Below are positions 34,027-45,427 of a DNA stretch of 64,000 nt, piece after piece (positions within the stretch are counted from its first letter, which is position 1; the number at the start of each line of letters is the position of its first letter). Under the pieces are notes generated by a model, which saw nothing but the letters and a program-made list of their open reading frames with translations, was not told the origin of the DNA and did no database searches. Source of the stretch: Hanleya hanleyi (lineage: Eukaryota > Mollusca > Polyplacophora > Lepidopleurida > Hanleyidae); the NCBI GenBank assembly GCA_036873755.1, contig JAVTVY010017181.1, positions 372,001 through 436,000 on the forward strand, written 5' to 3'. A program made the translations under genes and the position numbers.

Positions 34027-34179
34027 ATATACATGCCTGGGCTGACTTGTCTACTTCGACCAGTGGATTAGATACAACCGACATAATCTCAGCTGAATTG
34101 GAGGATTGCAAGCCACCTTCCCGATTTGGCGATCATTCTTTGACAAGGACACGATCACGAAAGTCAGCTGAAACATCCA
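34027..34179 (+). pseudogene. Paralogous copy of the Ser/Thr-rich linker exon
   Basis: A 153-nt phase 1-1 exon between TTTTTAG and GTATGT. It encodes WADLSTSTSGLDTTDIISAE, LEDCKPPSRFGDHSLTRTR and SRKSAETS, clearly homologous to the exon at 20912-21049. Similarity continues for about 100 bp into the next intron. No lectin or PAN exon is seen near it inside the window, so it is either a relict of a duplicated gene or part of a paralog rearranged by the neighbouring insertions. It carries no stop codon in the shared frame. Confidence 0.65.
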
Positions 34180-34262
34180 GTATGTATGCGAATCTGCTCA
34201 ACAGTCTTTCAATCTGAAATTTAATGGTTAGTTTGACAGGATTTTGATATTGCAAGGCTGAT

Positions 34263-34643
34263 CGAGATACAGAGTACGGTATTGTAAGGGGTCACGTCCA
34301 ATCTATCGAGACGGTTCCCCGATAACCGAGATACAGAGTCCGGTATTGTAAGGTGTCACGTCCAATCTTTCGAGAAGGTTCCTCGATAACCGAGATACAG
34401 AGTAGGATATTGTAAGGGGTCACGTCCAATCTATCGAGACGGTTTCTCGATAACCGAGATACAGAGTACGGTATTGTAAGCTGTCACGTCCAATCTATCG
34501 AGACGGTTCCTCGATAAGCGAGTAATACCGATGATATCTCGTCCGTAAGAGCTAACGTTTATCTCTATCGATTGTTGTCACGGTTTTGTCCCGTTTTTTT
34601 TTCTTGAAGCACAGGACCATCTCGACCCCCCCAATGTGACTCC
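34263..34643. mobile_element. Harbinger-like MITE whose left end is tandemly repeated with host DNA
   Basis: Four units of 63-64 bp start at 34263, 34327, 34391 and 34454. Each holds host intron words (CGAGATACAGAGTACGG) and then the element end (GGGGTCACGTCCAATC...TCTCGATAAC-like). After the last unit the element continues with CTATCGATTGTTGTCACGG, matching the TIR of 30161-31810, and ends AATGTGACTCC before TTA (34644-34646). The leftmost end (34288) follows TAA. Confidence 0.7.
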
Positions 34644-34800
34644 TTACTTCTACAATGGAATAGATATTCCTTCAAGTGAAAGTTTGAAACATTCGGAAGG
34701 CGTATACGTATGCTGGTAATATATATATATTATAGATGGTAATTTCTGCTAACTGGTCGCTAGATGGCGCCGCGGTATATTACTGCACGCTTGGCTGAAC

Positions 34801-34996
34801 CACAGGCCCGCAAAACAAGAGTTTTTGGGGGTGTGGGCGGTGGTATTAGGGTGAAGTGTCGAAATATGGGGTCTCTATATATAACCCCATGCTTTATATA
34901 AATCAACATATGGGGTTATATATAGAGACCCATATTTCGACGCTTCACCCTAATACCACCACCCACACCCCCCAAAACTCTTGTTTTGCGGGCCTG
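34801..34996. mobile_element. 196-bp palindromic MITE, hAT-like
   Basis: Arms of about 90 bp (34801-34891 and 34907-34996) are nearly perfect reverse complements, beginning CACAGGCCCGCAAAACAAGA on the left. The loop is about 15 bp (CTTTATATAAATCAA). The 9-bp direct repeat TGGCTGAAC flanks it (34792-34800, 34997-35005). An 8-9 bp target duplication and CAGG-type ends suggest hAT. Confidence 0.8.
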
Positions 34997-35419
34997 TGGC
35001 TGAACACAGGTGCCAGCCGCCTTTTGACTGCCGCTTAAACGGTGTACGACCGACAGTGTATTGAGTCCGACTCAAGATTACCCAGCATGGGGTCAATTGG
35101 GGTCTCCAGCTTACTCGTTAATTGTACAATCAACTCCCAATGTATTATCTTTAAATATATTTAACTCTGCTAGAATATCTGACCTTATAGGAAAGCCTGT
35201 TACACACACACAAAAGGCATACGTGGGAGCAGATATTGAACATTGAATTTAAGCAATAAAACTTAGGTGAAAGAATATGCACTTCACAAACCAATGAATA
35301 TGAATAATAATATTGGTTGAAGAGAAATGTAACATTTGTTGTATTATACATGTATTCTTACAGATTATTGGGGCATGTCGACCTACCAGTTACAGTACAA
35401 TGCTTGTTAAAATATTCCA

Positions 35420-37573
35420 GTTTCGGTATACGCCAACAAACATACAGGAGTATGAAGAACTTCAACATTGACCAGTTTCTAGCTGATTTGTCCGCGGCAC
35501 CATGGAGTGTAATAAATGTATTTGATGAAGTGGAAGATTCATGGTATGCCTTCAAGAAACTGTTTTTGGACATACTAGATAAACACGCTCCTCTGCGTAA
35601 AAGGAGGATCAAGGAAGGTTCAGAACCATGGATAAATGACGACGTTATAAATGAAATGCGCAAGCGCGATGATCTTCTCAAAAAGTTTGACTCGTCTGGA
35701 GATGTATCCTTGTTTGCAGCTTTCAAACGCCAGCGGAACTATTTAGTAGGATTCATCCGCCGTGTGAAGAGTGATTTCTACAAGTGCATGATTGAAGAAA
35801 ATAGATATGACCCAAGATCTCTGTGGAAAACTATTAAATCGATCCTCCCTTCTTCTAAAACAGCGCAAATTGATACAATTCGTATAAACAATGACGAAGT
35901 TAGCGATCCCATAAAAATCGCTAATGCGATGAATGAATATTTCGTCAACATTGGGAAGCAATTATCGGGCGACTCACAGTCAAGTGATGAGGAATCTGAA
36001 GTGTTTGATAGTCGAATACCCGACGAAATCCAGTTTTCCATGCCCGAAGTTTCGGAAAAGTTTGTTTTGGACGAAATAAATAATATGAATCCGAATAAAT
36101 CGACAGGATTCGACGATATCAGTGTCAAGGTGCTGAAAATTGCTGCACCTGTTATCTCATCTCCGCTAACACTGATTATAAATTTATCTCTGCAAACGGG
36201 ATCAGTTCCAGTGGAATGGAAAACGGCAAAGATGATTCCTATTCACAAGGATGGTGACAAAACTGATATAAATAACTACAGGCCCATCTCTATACTTCCT
36301 ATTGTGAGTAAGATCATCGAACGAGCGGTGCATAATGCCTTTTATGAATACCTGGAAAATAATAACTTGATTTCCAACTCTCAGTCAGGGTTTCGAAAAA
36401 ATCATTCAACGGCAACTGCATTGACCAAACTGTATAATGATCTACTGGAAAACATTGATAAAGGCAAATTTACCGTTGCCATCATGATAGACCTTAGAAA
36501 AGCGTTCGACACCGTTGATCATAAACGCCTACTTTGCAAACTCAAATCGTACGGTGTAACCAGCAGCGCACACGCCTGGTTTACGTCATATATGCACGGT
36601 AGAAAGCAATGTGTCTCTCTGAAGGGTTCCACGTCGGAACCTATGATTATCCAAACAGGGGTTCCCCAGGGGTCCATATTGGGTCCCCTGTTGTTTATAA
36701 TATATATGAACGATCTTGGAGATTTGGTGCAGCAGTGTGAAATCAATAGTTTTGCCGATGATACAACAATTCACACTTCCCATGAAAGTTTACAAACTGC
36801 GATTATCCAAGCACAAACCAGGCTTGATAACATTGTTGATTGGATACGCAAAAATAAAATGTGTGTAAATATTTCAAAAACGCATTATATGGTTGTACGA
36901 TCGATGCGCAAATGTTGTAAATTTGAAAATATAAGTCTGAAGATCAAAGAGCTGGAATTGTCGAGATTCAATTCCTCCAAGCTACTCGGTGTCTTCATGG
37001 ACGAACATTTAACTTTTAAAGGTCACGTAGATTATCTGTGTAAGAAAACATCCAGAAAACTTGATATGTTGAAACGCCTCCGCCATTTATTAACTGTGGA
37101 AACTTCTAAAATGTTGTACAATAGTTTAATTCAACCTACCATTGACTATTGTGATATTGTGTGGGGTAACTGTGATCAAGGGCAGATAAACGTGTGGTTA
37201 AGTTGCCGAAACGTGGGGGGAGGATTATTCTTCAGGTCCCCTTCCATACTCCGTCAGTAGATTGTTCGCGCAACTGAAGTGGATTTCGCTCTCAGACCGT
37301 ATTGAACTGATTAAAGCAGTCCTTGTTTACAAGGCTGTGAATGGGTTGTCTCCCATTTACCTCAGCGATTACATGAACAAGATCAAAAGACAGAGAACTA
37401 CGCGTTCCATGACACGTGGGGATCTCATTGTACCTCGTCCGAGGACCGAAATTTTTAAGAAAAGTTTTAAGTATTACGCCCCAATGGTATGGAATGAACT
37501 CGGCATTGACATAAGAGAATCTCCATCAGTTCAGTCTTTTAAGTATAAATTCTTAAAATCGAAGAAACATTAA
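35420..37573 (+). pseudogene. LINE with near-intact reverse transcriptase (CR1/L2-like), 5'-truncated
   Basis: A long open frame to 37260 encodes the linker (HAPLRKRRIKEGSEPWINDD) and RT. Motifs in order are NKSTGFDDISVKVL, KMIPIHKDGD and YRPISILP, NHSTATAL, motif A IMIDLRKAFDTVDH, motif B GVPQGSILGPLLF and motif C SFADDT, then LLGVFMDEHLTF and IDYCDIVWGN. Two small indels near 37180 and 37250 shift the frame before the last part (MFAQLKWISLSDR to YYAPMVWNELG). The endonuclease is absent: similarity starts only about 35420, so the copy is 5'-truncated. Codon content is intact enough to indicate recent insertion. The DLRKAFDTVDH form is typical of CR1/L2-related elements. Confidence 0.85.
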
Positions 37574-37766
37574 TAATTCTTAACCCAGTCATGATTTTAG
37601 GCTAATTAATTATCGTATATTGTGTATATATACATGTAGTTATTTTTAAATATGTATTGTCTTATATGTTTTTAACAGTGTTTTGTTTTGTACAGTACTA
37701 AATTTTTATACTGGGCCTTGTGGAAGACTAGCTTTTGCTAAACAAGCTACCCAGTCTAAATAAAGA

Positions 37767-37800
<34 letters not shown>
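37574..37800 (+). repeat. LINE 3' UTR with (ATT)n tail
   Basis: The UTR contains ACTGGGCCTTGTGGAAGAC and AAATAAAGATTTT, ending in about eleven ATT units (37767-37800), the microsatellite-like tail expected of this LINE. A similar ACTGGGCCTTATG...CTAAATAAA end appears at 54995-55045. Confidence 0.8.
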
Positions 37801-37803
<3 letters not shown>

Positions 37804-38640
37804 AACATAAATCACAGCATTCTGATCAAGGAAGAGGAGTTCACCCATTGTATTTGGCAACAAATACTCATATAAAGTCGATTACAGTCTACGTTTTCAG
37901 GGTGGGATAACGGTGTAAAGAAGCTGAGCGATATTGTTTTTGGTGTTGATCACATAATCATATGAAAATCAACCCGCTGGATGTTCCTGTCCATAACGTT
38001 TTCGAAGCCGCAATAATGACAAGAACCCAAGCTACATAATAATAGAAGGTTCAAGAGTTAAAGAACCAAGCTTTCGATTCTATCGTTATACTTCCTCTTT
38101 TGCAAACATAAAGTTGACGACTTTCTGAGTAAAACAAAACTCTAATGATTATCTATTCTAACGGCAAACGTTAAGACGGAAATGTGACAATACATTAGGT
38201 GTTGATTATCGGGAGGATCAAAGAGATAGCCCATAAAACTGAGGCTGAAACTGTACATTGCAGCGCCGTGATCGAGTGACAACACCCCCAGAAAGACGTC
38301 CTGAACTGACAAAATCAACTGTCCACAAGACCAGACGCGCTACGCCTGAGACGCCCAACTGTTTAATGCAGAATATGATCCTTTGACTTTCAAGCAAAAT
38401 AGGACACAGCCTGCCATCCTGTACATCGTTACAGGCACAGATTTCTGGAAGAACCCGCCTATGGTTCTCCCAGTTTCTTCTGGACGGCTTTGTGGGTATG
38501 AAGGGATACAAAGACAAAGGAATCATGGACACTTTTTTACCAGTATAACTTAATCAAAAACTGATCGACGAACTTGTACATAGTCAATTCTTCTCTTCTA
38601 TTTATATCTCCCTCTGCTCTCTCCTTGTTGTTTATCTGTT
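37801..38640. other. Unannotated spacer
   Basis: No supported gene. A stretch near 38270-38350 reads VTTPPERRPELTK in one frame, faintly like Tc1-type transposase, but too short to call. Confidence 0.35.
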
Positions 38641-38649
38641 TATTTATTT

Positions 38650-39970
38650 GATTGATTGATTGAAATTTATTCACCAAAATATACATCAAAGTAGTGGATA
38701 CCAATGGCTGAAGTGCTGAATTTTAAAAATACATATGAGTAATAATTAGCCTGAAAATACAATTTGGCGGGAATAAAACCCAAAAGGGCTTGTTCTATCC
38801 CAGTAACGTCTTAAATGGCATCGGTAGAAATATGAGAAAAAACATATGGCTGAAGAATAAAAGATTTCACGCACTGAGAGAAATAGACCAGTTATCACAA
38901 TGCATCAGTTCGTAATGAAATAGGATTTGAGTTTTGATTTAAAAAGTGATGTTGATTGAATGTCTTTCATTGATGGGGGCAGTTTGTTCCACTCTCGAGG
39001 TCCTGTAACTTTGAGGGTGTCAAAATGATAAATTGGACCGATAGATGGGTCTATATAGGTTAAGCAGGTTTCCCCTGGTCCGATAATAATGAATATAGAT
39101 TGCTTAGTAAAATAAGATTGGAAAATTTGTGGCAGTATTTCGGGATGGTGAAAAAATTTGTGAGTCATAATAAGGCATGAGTAAAGATTTAGTTTCTGTA
39201 GCTGTAGAATTTTTAAATCAGAAAACAGGGGCGAAGTGTGGTCTAACTTTCTAGATAATGTTATCACTCTTAGCGCACATTTCTGGAGAGTTATCAATGG
39301 CTGTAGGTGAGTAATGTAGGTATTTCCCCATAGAAGATTACAGTATTTAAAATAGGGGAAAATCATCGAATAATATAAGATGTACCGTGTTTTTTTTATT
39401 CAAAGCGCCTTTTATGTGGTTTATTATCCCTAGGTTTCTGGACATTTTATTACCAATATAGTGTATATGAGTCTTTCAGTTTAGTTGATCATTAAGAAAA
39501 ATACCCCAAAATTTGAATTGATTTACGAGTTGTATTTCAGTGCCAGATATAAGTAAGTGATATGGATTAGCTGGAGGTTTAGAGTTATTAGGCTTGATTA
39601 ACATGTATTTCGTTTTCTTGATGTTCAGTGAGAGTCGGTTACAGAAAAACCAAGTAAAGAGTCTTTCTAATTCTTCTGACATGATATCGAAGGTCTCGAT
39701 TATTTTTCCGGAAGAATATACTACACTGGTATCGTCAGCAAATAAGATAATTTTCAGAAGATTAGTAACATTGCTTATATCATTAATATAGAGAAGAAAA
39801 AGAATTGGGCCCAATATTGATCCTTGGGGGACACCATATAAAATTTGAGACGGTTTAGAGTAGGCGCCGTTATATATAACACATTGGGATCTGTCAGACA
39901 GATAACTTTTAAGCCAAGTATTAGCCGGGCCTCGAAAACCGTAGTGGTCGAGTTTAGAGAAAACTCCATG
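38650..39970 (-). pseudogene. LINE fragment, C-terminal RT and 3' end
   Basis: On the minus strand from about 39965: FSKLDHYGFRGPANTWLKSY, YGVPQGSILGPILFLLYIND (motif B, read through a frame change), LFADDTSVVYSSG (motif C), LSLNIKKTKYM, then after a gap PYFKYCNLLWGNTYITHLQP and MTHKFFHHPEILPQIF. The 3' UTR ends in a (CAAT)n tail near 38652-38680. The 5' end stops in RT just before motif B, adjoining another repeat end (AAATAAATAAATA, 39962-39985). A different LINE family from the one at 35420. Confidence 0.8.
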
Positions 39971-39984
39971 AATATTTATTTATT

Positions 39985-41440
39985 TCCTTATTTCAAAATA
40001 CAACATTGAGTTGATGGGCCGCGAAATCCGTATGGGAAGCGGCCCTTAAAGTACAATTTCAATCGAAAGTACATTGCCAGAGTGAATTACAACCCTAAAA
40101 CCTGCACCACATACATATCAACACTGATATATAATATCGAACGATAAACTTCTGTCAATGCTGAATAGATTGAACTCCACATGATATGTCACAATCCCTG
40201 TATTTATGCTCCATATTTATTGCGAAATTTTTGCGCCTATTGGTCAAAATGAGTGCAAAGTGTCAAATATTGTACATACATGTACTATATGTAAATAAAG
40301 CAATACCCATATAATCGTTTGTTACAATCTTCTATTTTGCTTTGAAGTGGTTTAATTATATAATGATACTAAACACCACTGGCATTACGTAATTCAAGAT
40401 TTACAAAATATCTAGACCTACACCTTTTCAGAGCGAATTGGACCATAATTCGAAGCGTATGTATTGTAACTTACATATATTCGGGTCTAACAGCGCCATC
40501 GACTGTACATTTATTAAATATCCAGATGACGCTGCTGACCTGTAACATTTAACCGTCAGCATTATTATTATAATGCCCAGATGGCGCTGCTGACCTGTAA
40601 TATTTAACCGTCAGCACCGCCATCTGTACATTTTAAGTGTACAGTCGAATAAATCTATAGGCATATAATCATCATTTAGTCTTGGAATCTCGTCGATAAA
40701 TCTTGGGCGTTATCTACATGTACTTTCCAGCTTTCACGAACGCTGTCCCAGACGTTTCAGTGGGTTTCTTGTGCGCGATGATGACGGGAATCTTTAAGTG
40801 GAACCTGAATTTCAGTGATAACTAGACTTTCTAAATGTTTTATTTGAACCCACATTTTCAACATTTTATCGAGCATTAATATGGTATTTTATGTGCCGGA
40901 AGTAGCTCAGAATGCATCTCCTGCAATCTAGGACCGCGGAGCTTCCGGGTCCCAGGCGGCCCCTGGACCCTCGCCTAATTGTGCTGTGATCGTTGGTCGG
41001 GGAATCTGAAATTGCTTCCGCCGCCCCTGTAATTGCCACCGACCGGCCCCCAATGAATCACTCCAGCTGAACGCCTTTTAAATTGAAATGGAAGCAAGAA
41101 CATATGTAATAATTAGATCAAATAAAGAACCATGAGATGGAACGCGATATGGTTTGTATAACGCCATGCTGGCAAATATCGTTGACTGAACGGTGTTTCA
41201 TCTATAAACTTTTAAAAATGAGCAACTTTCGGCTTTTTCGTGAAATCCTATGCTAAGGTATAGGTTGAAAATGCAAATTGAACCCTCATTTTTAAATCAA
41301 ATTGGAAGCAAGTAATACTTTGGTATACATAAAAATTTCACAATATTAAATAATAATTCATGAATATAAGTAAATACCGTATATATAAGTGTTTATCTGA
41401 TGGCGAGAGCGGTTACACGCGAAAGCTCATGAATATACCT
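39985..41440. other. Unannotated spacer with small repeats
   Basis: Contains a 7-bp-stem hairpin GGGCCGC...GCGGCCC at about 40013-40048 and a duplicated segment of about 40 bp (40521-40561 and 40577-40616). A GC-rich island at 40900-41060 includes CCGCCCCTGTAATTGCC, resembling a CAGGGGCGG hAT-type end on the minus strand; its other end is not found. Confidence 0.45.
40521..40616. repeat. Two copies of a 40-bp segment
   Basis: CCAGATGACGCTGCTGACC followed by TGTAACATTTAACCGTCAGC recurs as CCAGATGGCGCTGCTGACC plus TGTAATATTTAACCGTCAGC, 55 bp further on. Each copy also contains GCTGACnnn...GTCAGC, a short inverted repeat. Confidence 0.75.
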
Positions 41441-41444
41441 TGTA

Positions 41445-44400
41445 TTATATATAACAATATAAATAAGTTTTCAAAAGTATATACAGCCTCGGCCATATAC
41501 TGATATCCGAACCGCAGGATGTCATGGACTCCGCATCCTCAACTACATCCGAGTCAGATTCGTCAGATTCACTGTCCTCCGAATCTCTCACCTGCAAACG
41601 AGTCCTCGGGCCGGCCCTCTCAACAAAATCAGCGAGTCCCTTGCTAGAACGGACACCCTTCGTAGATGACGTGTCTCCTGTGATTACACCCACGGGCAGA
41701 AGCAGATTCCTGTGAAGAATGCGTTTTCTTCCCTCGCCACTCTCCTTCTGCACCTGGTACACTGGAATTCCCGGGTTGGGTTGGCGCAGCACAATATATA
41801 CGTCATCTTCCCAACGATCAGATATTTTATGTTTCCCTCGAAAAGCAACTATCTTGACGAGAACTCTGTCCCCAACCTGCACAACAGCTCCTCGAAATTT
41901 TTCATCGTAACCACGTTTCTGGTGCTTCTGAGCTTTCTTCGAGGCTTCTGTCGCCATGTCATAGGAGTGCTTCAGTCTACTCCTCAAGTCGTCCACATAC
42001 TTCGTTAGGGTAGTGGGATCGCGTCTTCTGTTCAAGCCAAAAGCTATGTCGACAGGAAGTCTGGGAACACGACCAAACATCAGAAAAAATGGCGACTGCG
42101 CCGTGCTTGGTACAGTTGTACGCGTGAACAAGTGGCGAAACGAAGGCTTTCCAGGTGGTCTTTTGGTCAGCCTGAAGTGTTCCTAACATATCCAATAGAG
42201 TTCTATTAAATCGTTCACACATTCCGTTTCCCATCGGGTGGTACGGCGTAGTACGAGATTTCTTTATCCCAAGAATAGAGCAGAGTTCCTTCACGAGTTT
42301 TCCCTCGAAGTTAGCTCCTTGGTCCGAGTGAAATCTGAGTGGAATACCATAGTGAACGATAAAATTGTTAACAAGAACTTCAGCGGTAGTTCTAGCAGAC
42401 ATATTTCGAGTCGGGATTGACTGTGCATACCTTGTAAAGTGATCGGTAATCACTAAAATATGCTGAAATCCGCCTTTTGACTGCTCCAAGGTCAAAAAAT
42501 CGATGCATACGAGCTCTAATGGCTGTGAAGTCTGTATACTGACAAGCGGTGCTCGGGAAGCCAAGTGTGTCTTTCCCTTGAGACATCGTCCACAGCGCTG
42601 AATCCATTGAGTCACATCCTTAGTCATCCCTGGCCAAAAGAAGCGTTCCTTCACAAGCGCTAACGTTCGGTCTCGCCCGGGATGGCCAACTTCGTTGTGA
42701 ACTCCCGTCAGTGCGCGTTCAACTTGAGCTTTTGGTAGAACCAACTGAAACTGCATATCTCCGTCCACTTCAGACTTACGATACAGAACACCGTCGACCA
42801 ACTGCAATCTGTCAAAAGATCGAAGCAAAGCATTGTGCGACCAGCCAGTAGGGATTTCATCACGTGCGGGTTTCTTGCCGTCCTTCACGAAACGTACCCA
42901 TTCACGCAACAGTATATCCTGCTCTTGTTCGTGACTCCAATCCTCTGTAGTCAAGCTGGGAAAACTCTCCGTTGGTGGCTCTTTAAACACATCCAGTGCT
43001 GCTTCCGAGCAACACAGCGTTTCTACTAGTGGCTGTGAAACCGTCGCCTTACACATCGCCTTAACAGTTTCTGTATTGATGTGACCAGTATCTTGCGACG
43101 GACCGCTCTCTGGCAACCTTGACAAGGCATCAGCATCGGCGTTATTCTTGCCCGGGCGATACTCGATTTCGAAGTTGAAACATCCCAGTGACGCTAACCA
43201 TCGATGTCCCGTTGCGTCCAGATTTGCTGTTGTCAAGACGTAGGTGAGTGGGTTGTTGTCAGTCTTGACTGTGAAAGAGTTCCCATAGAGGTAGTCTTTA
43301 AACTTTTCGCAGATTGACCACTTCAAGGCAAGGAATTCAAGCTTATGGGCCGAGTAATTCCTTTCTGACTTCGTCAAGCCTCGACTTGCGTAGCTGATTA
43401 CTCGTAGCTGGCCATCTTGGAACTGATACAGGACCGCACCCAAACCCTTTGTACTTGCGTCGGTATGGAGCTCGAACGGTTTCTGGTAGTCCGCAAACCC
43501 CAGAATGGGAGGAGATGACAAGTTCCGCTTCAGAAGTTCAAATGCTTCTTTCTGCTGAGGGCCCCAACTCCATGGACTGCAAGGCTTTCCCTTAGGCTTT
43601 CCTCGTCGTTTTGTTGGAGTTTTCGGTATGAGATCGGTCAACGGTCTTGCGATTTGGGCAAAATTCTGGATGAACTTTCTATAGTACCCTGCAAATCTCA
43701 GGAATTGTCGCACTTCCTCTGGAGTCTTGGGTGTAGGCCAATTTGCGACTTTCTCAATCTTCTCCGGATCCGCTTCAATTCCACTGTCTGAGACAATATG
43801 GCCGACGTAACGGACTTTCATGCTGAAGAAAGAACATTTTTTAGGTGCCAACACCAACCCTGCTTCTTTCAACCGCTCTAACACCAGTTTCAGTCGTTGA
43901 AGATATGAGCAAGTCATCGATGTACACGACGCAAATTTTCAAGTTGAGACCATCCAGTGCGGTTTCCATGAGACGCTGGTAAGTTGCTGGGGCATTTGCC
44001 AAGCCAAATGGCAACCGGTTATGCTCATAGAAACCCAGCGGTCCGACTGTAAAGGCTGTGCGCTCCTTATGTTCCTCTTGTATCTCAACTTGATGGTAGC
44101 CACTTTTCAAGTCCAATATGGTGAAATACTTGGACCCTGCGACACAATCGAGAAGTTCCTCCACTCTAGGGAGTGCATACGAATCTTTTATCCTACGATT
44201 ATTCGATTGGCGGTAATCGATGCATACGCGTAGTGATCCATCTTTCTTTCGAACCAACACAATGTTTGATGCCCAAGGTGAGTGAGACGATCGAATTACT
44301 TCACAATTCAGCAACTGCCGCAAATGATTTCGAATTTCCTCATACATCGAAGGTGGAATCCTGCGGTGCCGTTGTTTGAAAGGTATTTCATTGTCCAGTT

Positions 44401-45421
44401 CGATTTTGTGTTTAACAATACCAGTGCGTCCCAGGTCAAGGTCATCCTTCGAGAACAGATCACGATATTTGAAGATCAAGTCCATTCCAGATTTAAGTTG
44501 ATCTTCTGAAAGGTTATCCACACAAACCTTGACCTTGTTGATGCCGTCACTCCCATCGTGTTCCTTCACAAATGGCGGTTCTTCAATGGACACTGGTTGC
44601 AACTCACATAATACTGCTTTGGGAGAAACCACCATAATCCTTGTGGTGACATTCGACAAATACACGTCCACTAAACCGTTGTCCTCATAGGCATAAGTCA
44701 TTACAGCTGGATACACGTCAAGATCACTCGGGATGGAAGCTACCTTCGAAGACTGCAACACCGCGGGCACTGAATGATAAGGAACCTTCTTGTCTAGATA
44801 ACCAGTCACCTTGACCTCGGTATTAGCTGGGATAAATATGTTCCGGTCCTCTGCGGACTTAACTGTAGCTAAACGGAAGTTATTTCTTTGAAGTTGCTTC
44901 TCGCGCAGGCGCAGGCTTCGAAAGGTAAGATACCAAGGCGTGAACATCTTCGCTTGCTGTAAAAACTGGTCTCCGTGGAGTTCCTGACACATTCCCATAT
45001 AGTGGTTTAAAACGTTGGTACCAAGCAAAACTGGAACTTTATGAGCATATTTACTATCCGGAACTACAAGGAACAAACACCTCTGTGTATTAACCGGAAG
45101 TCCTTTGACGTCTACTTCCACTTCAACATAGCCGGAATAAGGCAAGAACTGGCCATCAGCACACTCGATATTCAAGATGGAGTCCAATTTGTTGATCGGT
45201 AGGTGAGATAAGTGATTAGCATAAAAGGACTCGCTGATAGTAGAAATCGTTGCGCCGGTATCCAGGAGTGCAGTGGTGACTATTCCGCTGATGCAAATCT
45301 CACTTTCGTTTGCCTTGCCTACTAAGCCGTCTGGGATTTGTCCGATCTGCACCTTGGCGGATTGGTTGGAGCATTGTACACGAAAACCTATGGGCTGCTC
45401 CACCCCATAGGTTAGTTCGCG
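41445..45421 (-). pseudogene. Ty3/gypsy pol: protease, RT, RNase H, integrase
   Basis: In order on the minus strand: protease TALLDTGATIS (DTG active site, near 45260); RT with ILDLKSGYHQVEI, LPFGLANAPATYQRLM and YIDDLL (catalytic Asp pair near 43920); RNase H ELHTDASTKGLGAVLYQ; zinc-binding integrase HNEVGHPGRDRT...CGRCLKGK; integrase core VCIDFLTLEQ, HSDQGANFEG and HPMGNGMCERFNRTL (D, D, E all present); and a GPY/F-like C-terminus near 41900-41700 (GDRVLVKIVAFRGKHKISDRWE). Two single-base frameshifts (about 43910 and 42110) disrupt it. The frame joins gag through a -1 shift at 45421. Reading stops about 41445 with no 3' LTR detected. Confidence 0.9.
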
Positions 45422-45427
45422 TTTAAA
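45386..45427 (-). promoter_or_regulatory. -1 programmed ribosomal frameshift signal between gag and pol
   Basis: On the minus strand, TTTAAAC (45427-45421) is in the gag frame as CAT TTA AAC, the canonical X-XXY-YYZ arrangement. It is followed by 8 nt (GCGAACTA) and then a 9-bp hairpin ACCTATGGG / CCCATAGGT with a 9-nt loop (45412-45386). A -1 slip leads straight into the pol frame (next codon CGC, then GAA), while unslipped ribosomes stop at TAA (45414-45412), two codons later. All three textbook components are present at the right distances. Confidence 0.85.

Noticed and set aside
38270..38350. Tc1/mariner transposase remnant
   Set aside because: Only about a dozen residues vaguely fit and no DDE motif or terminal repeat was found.
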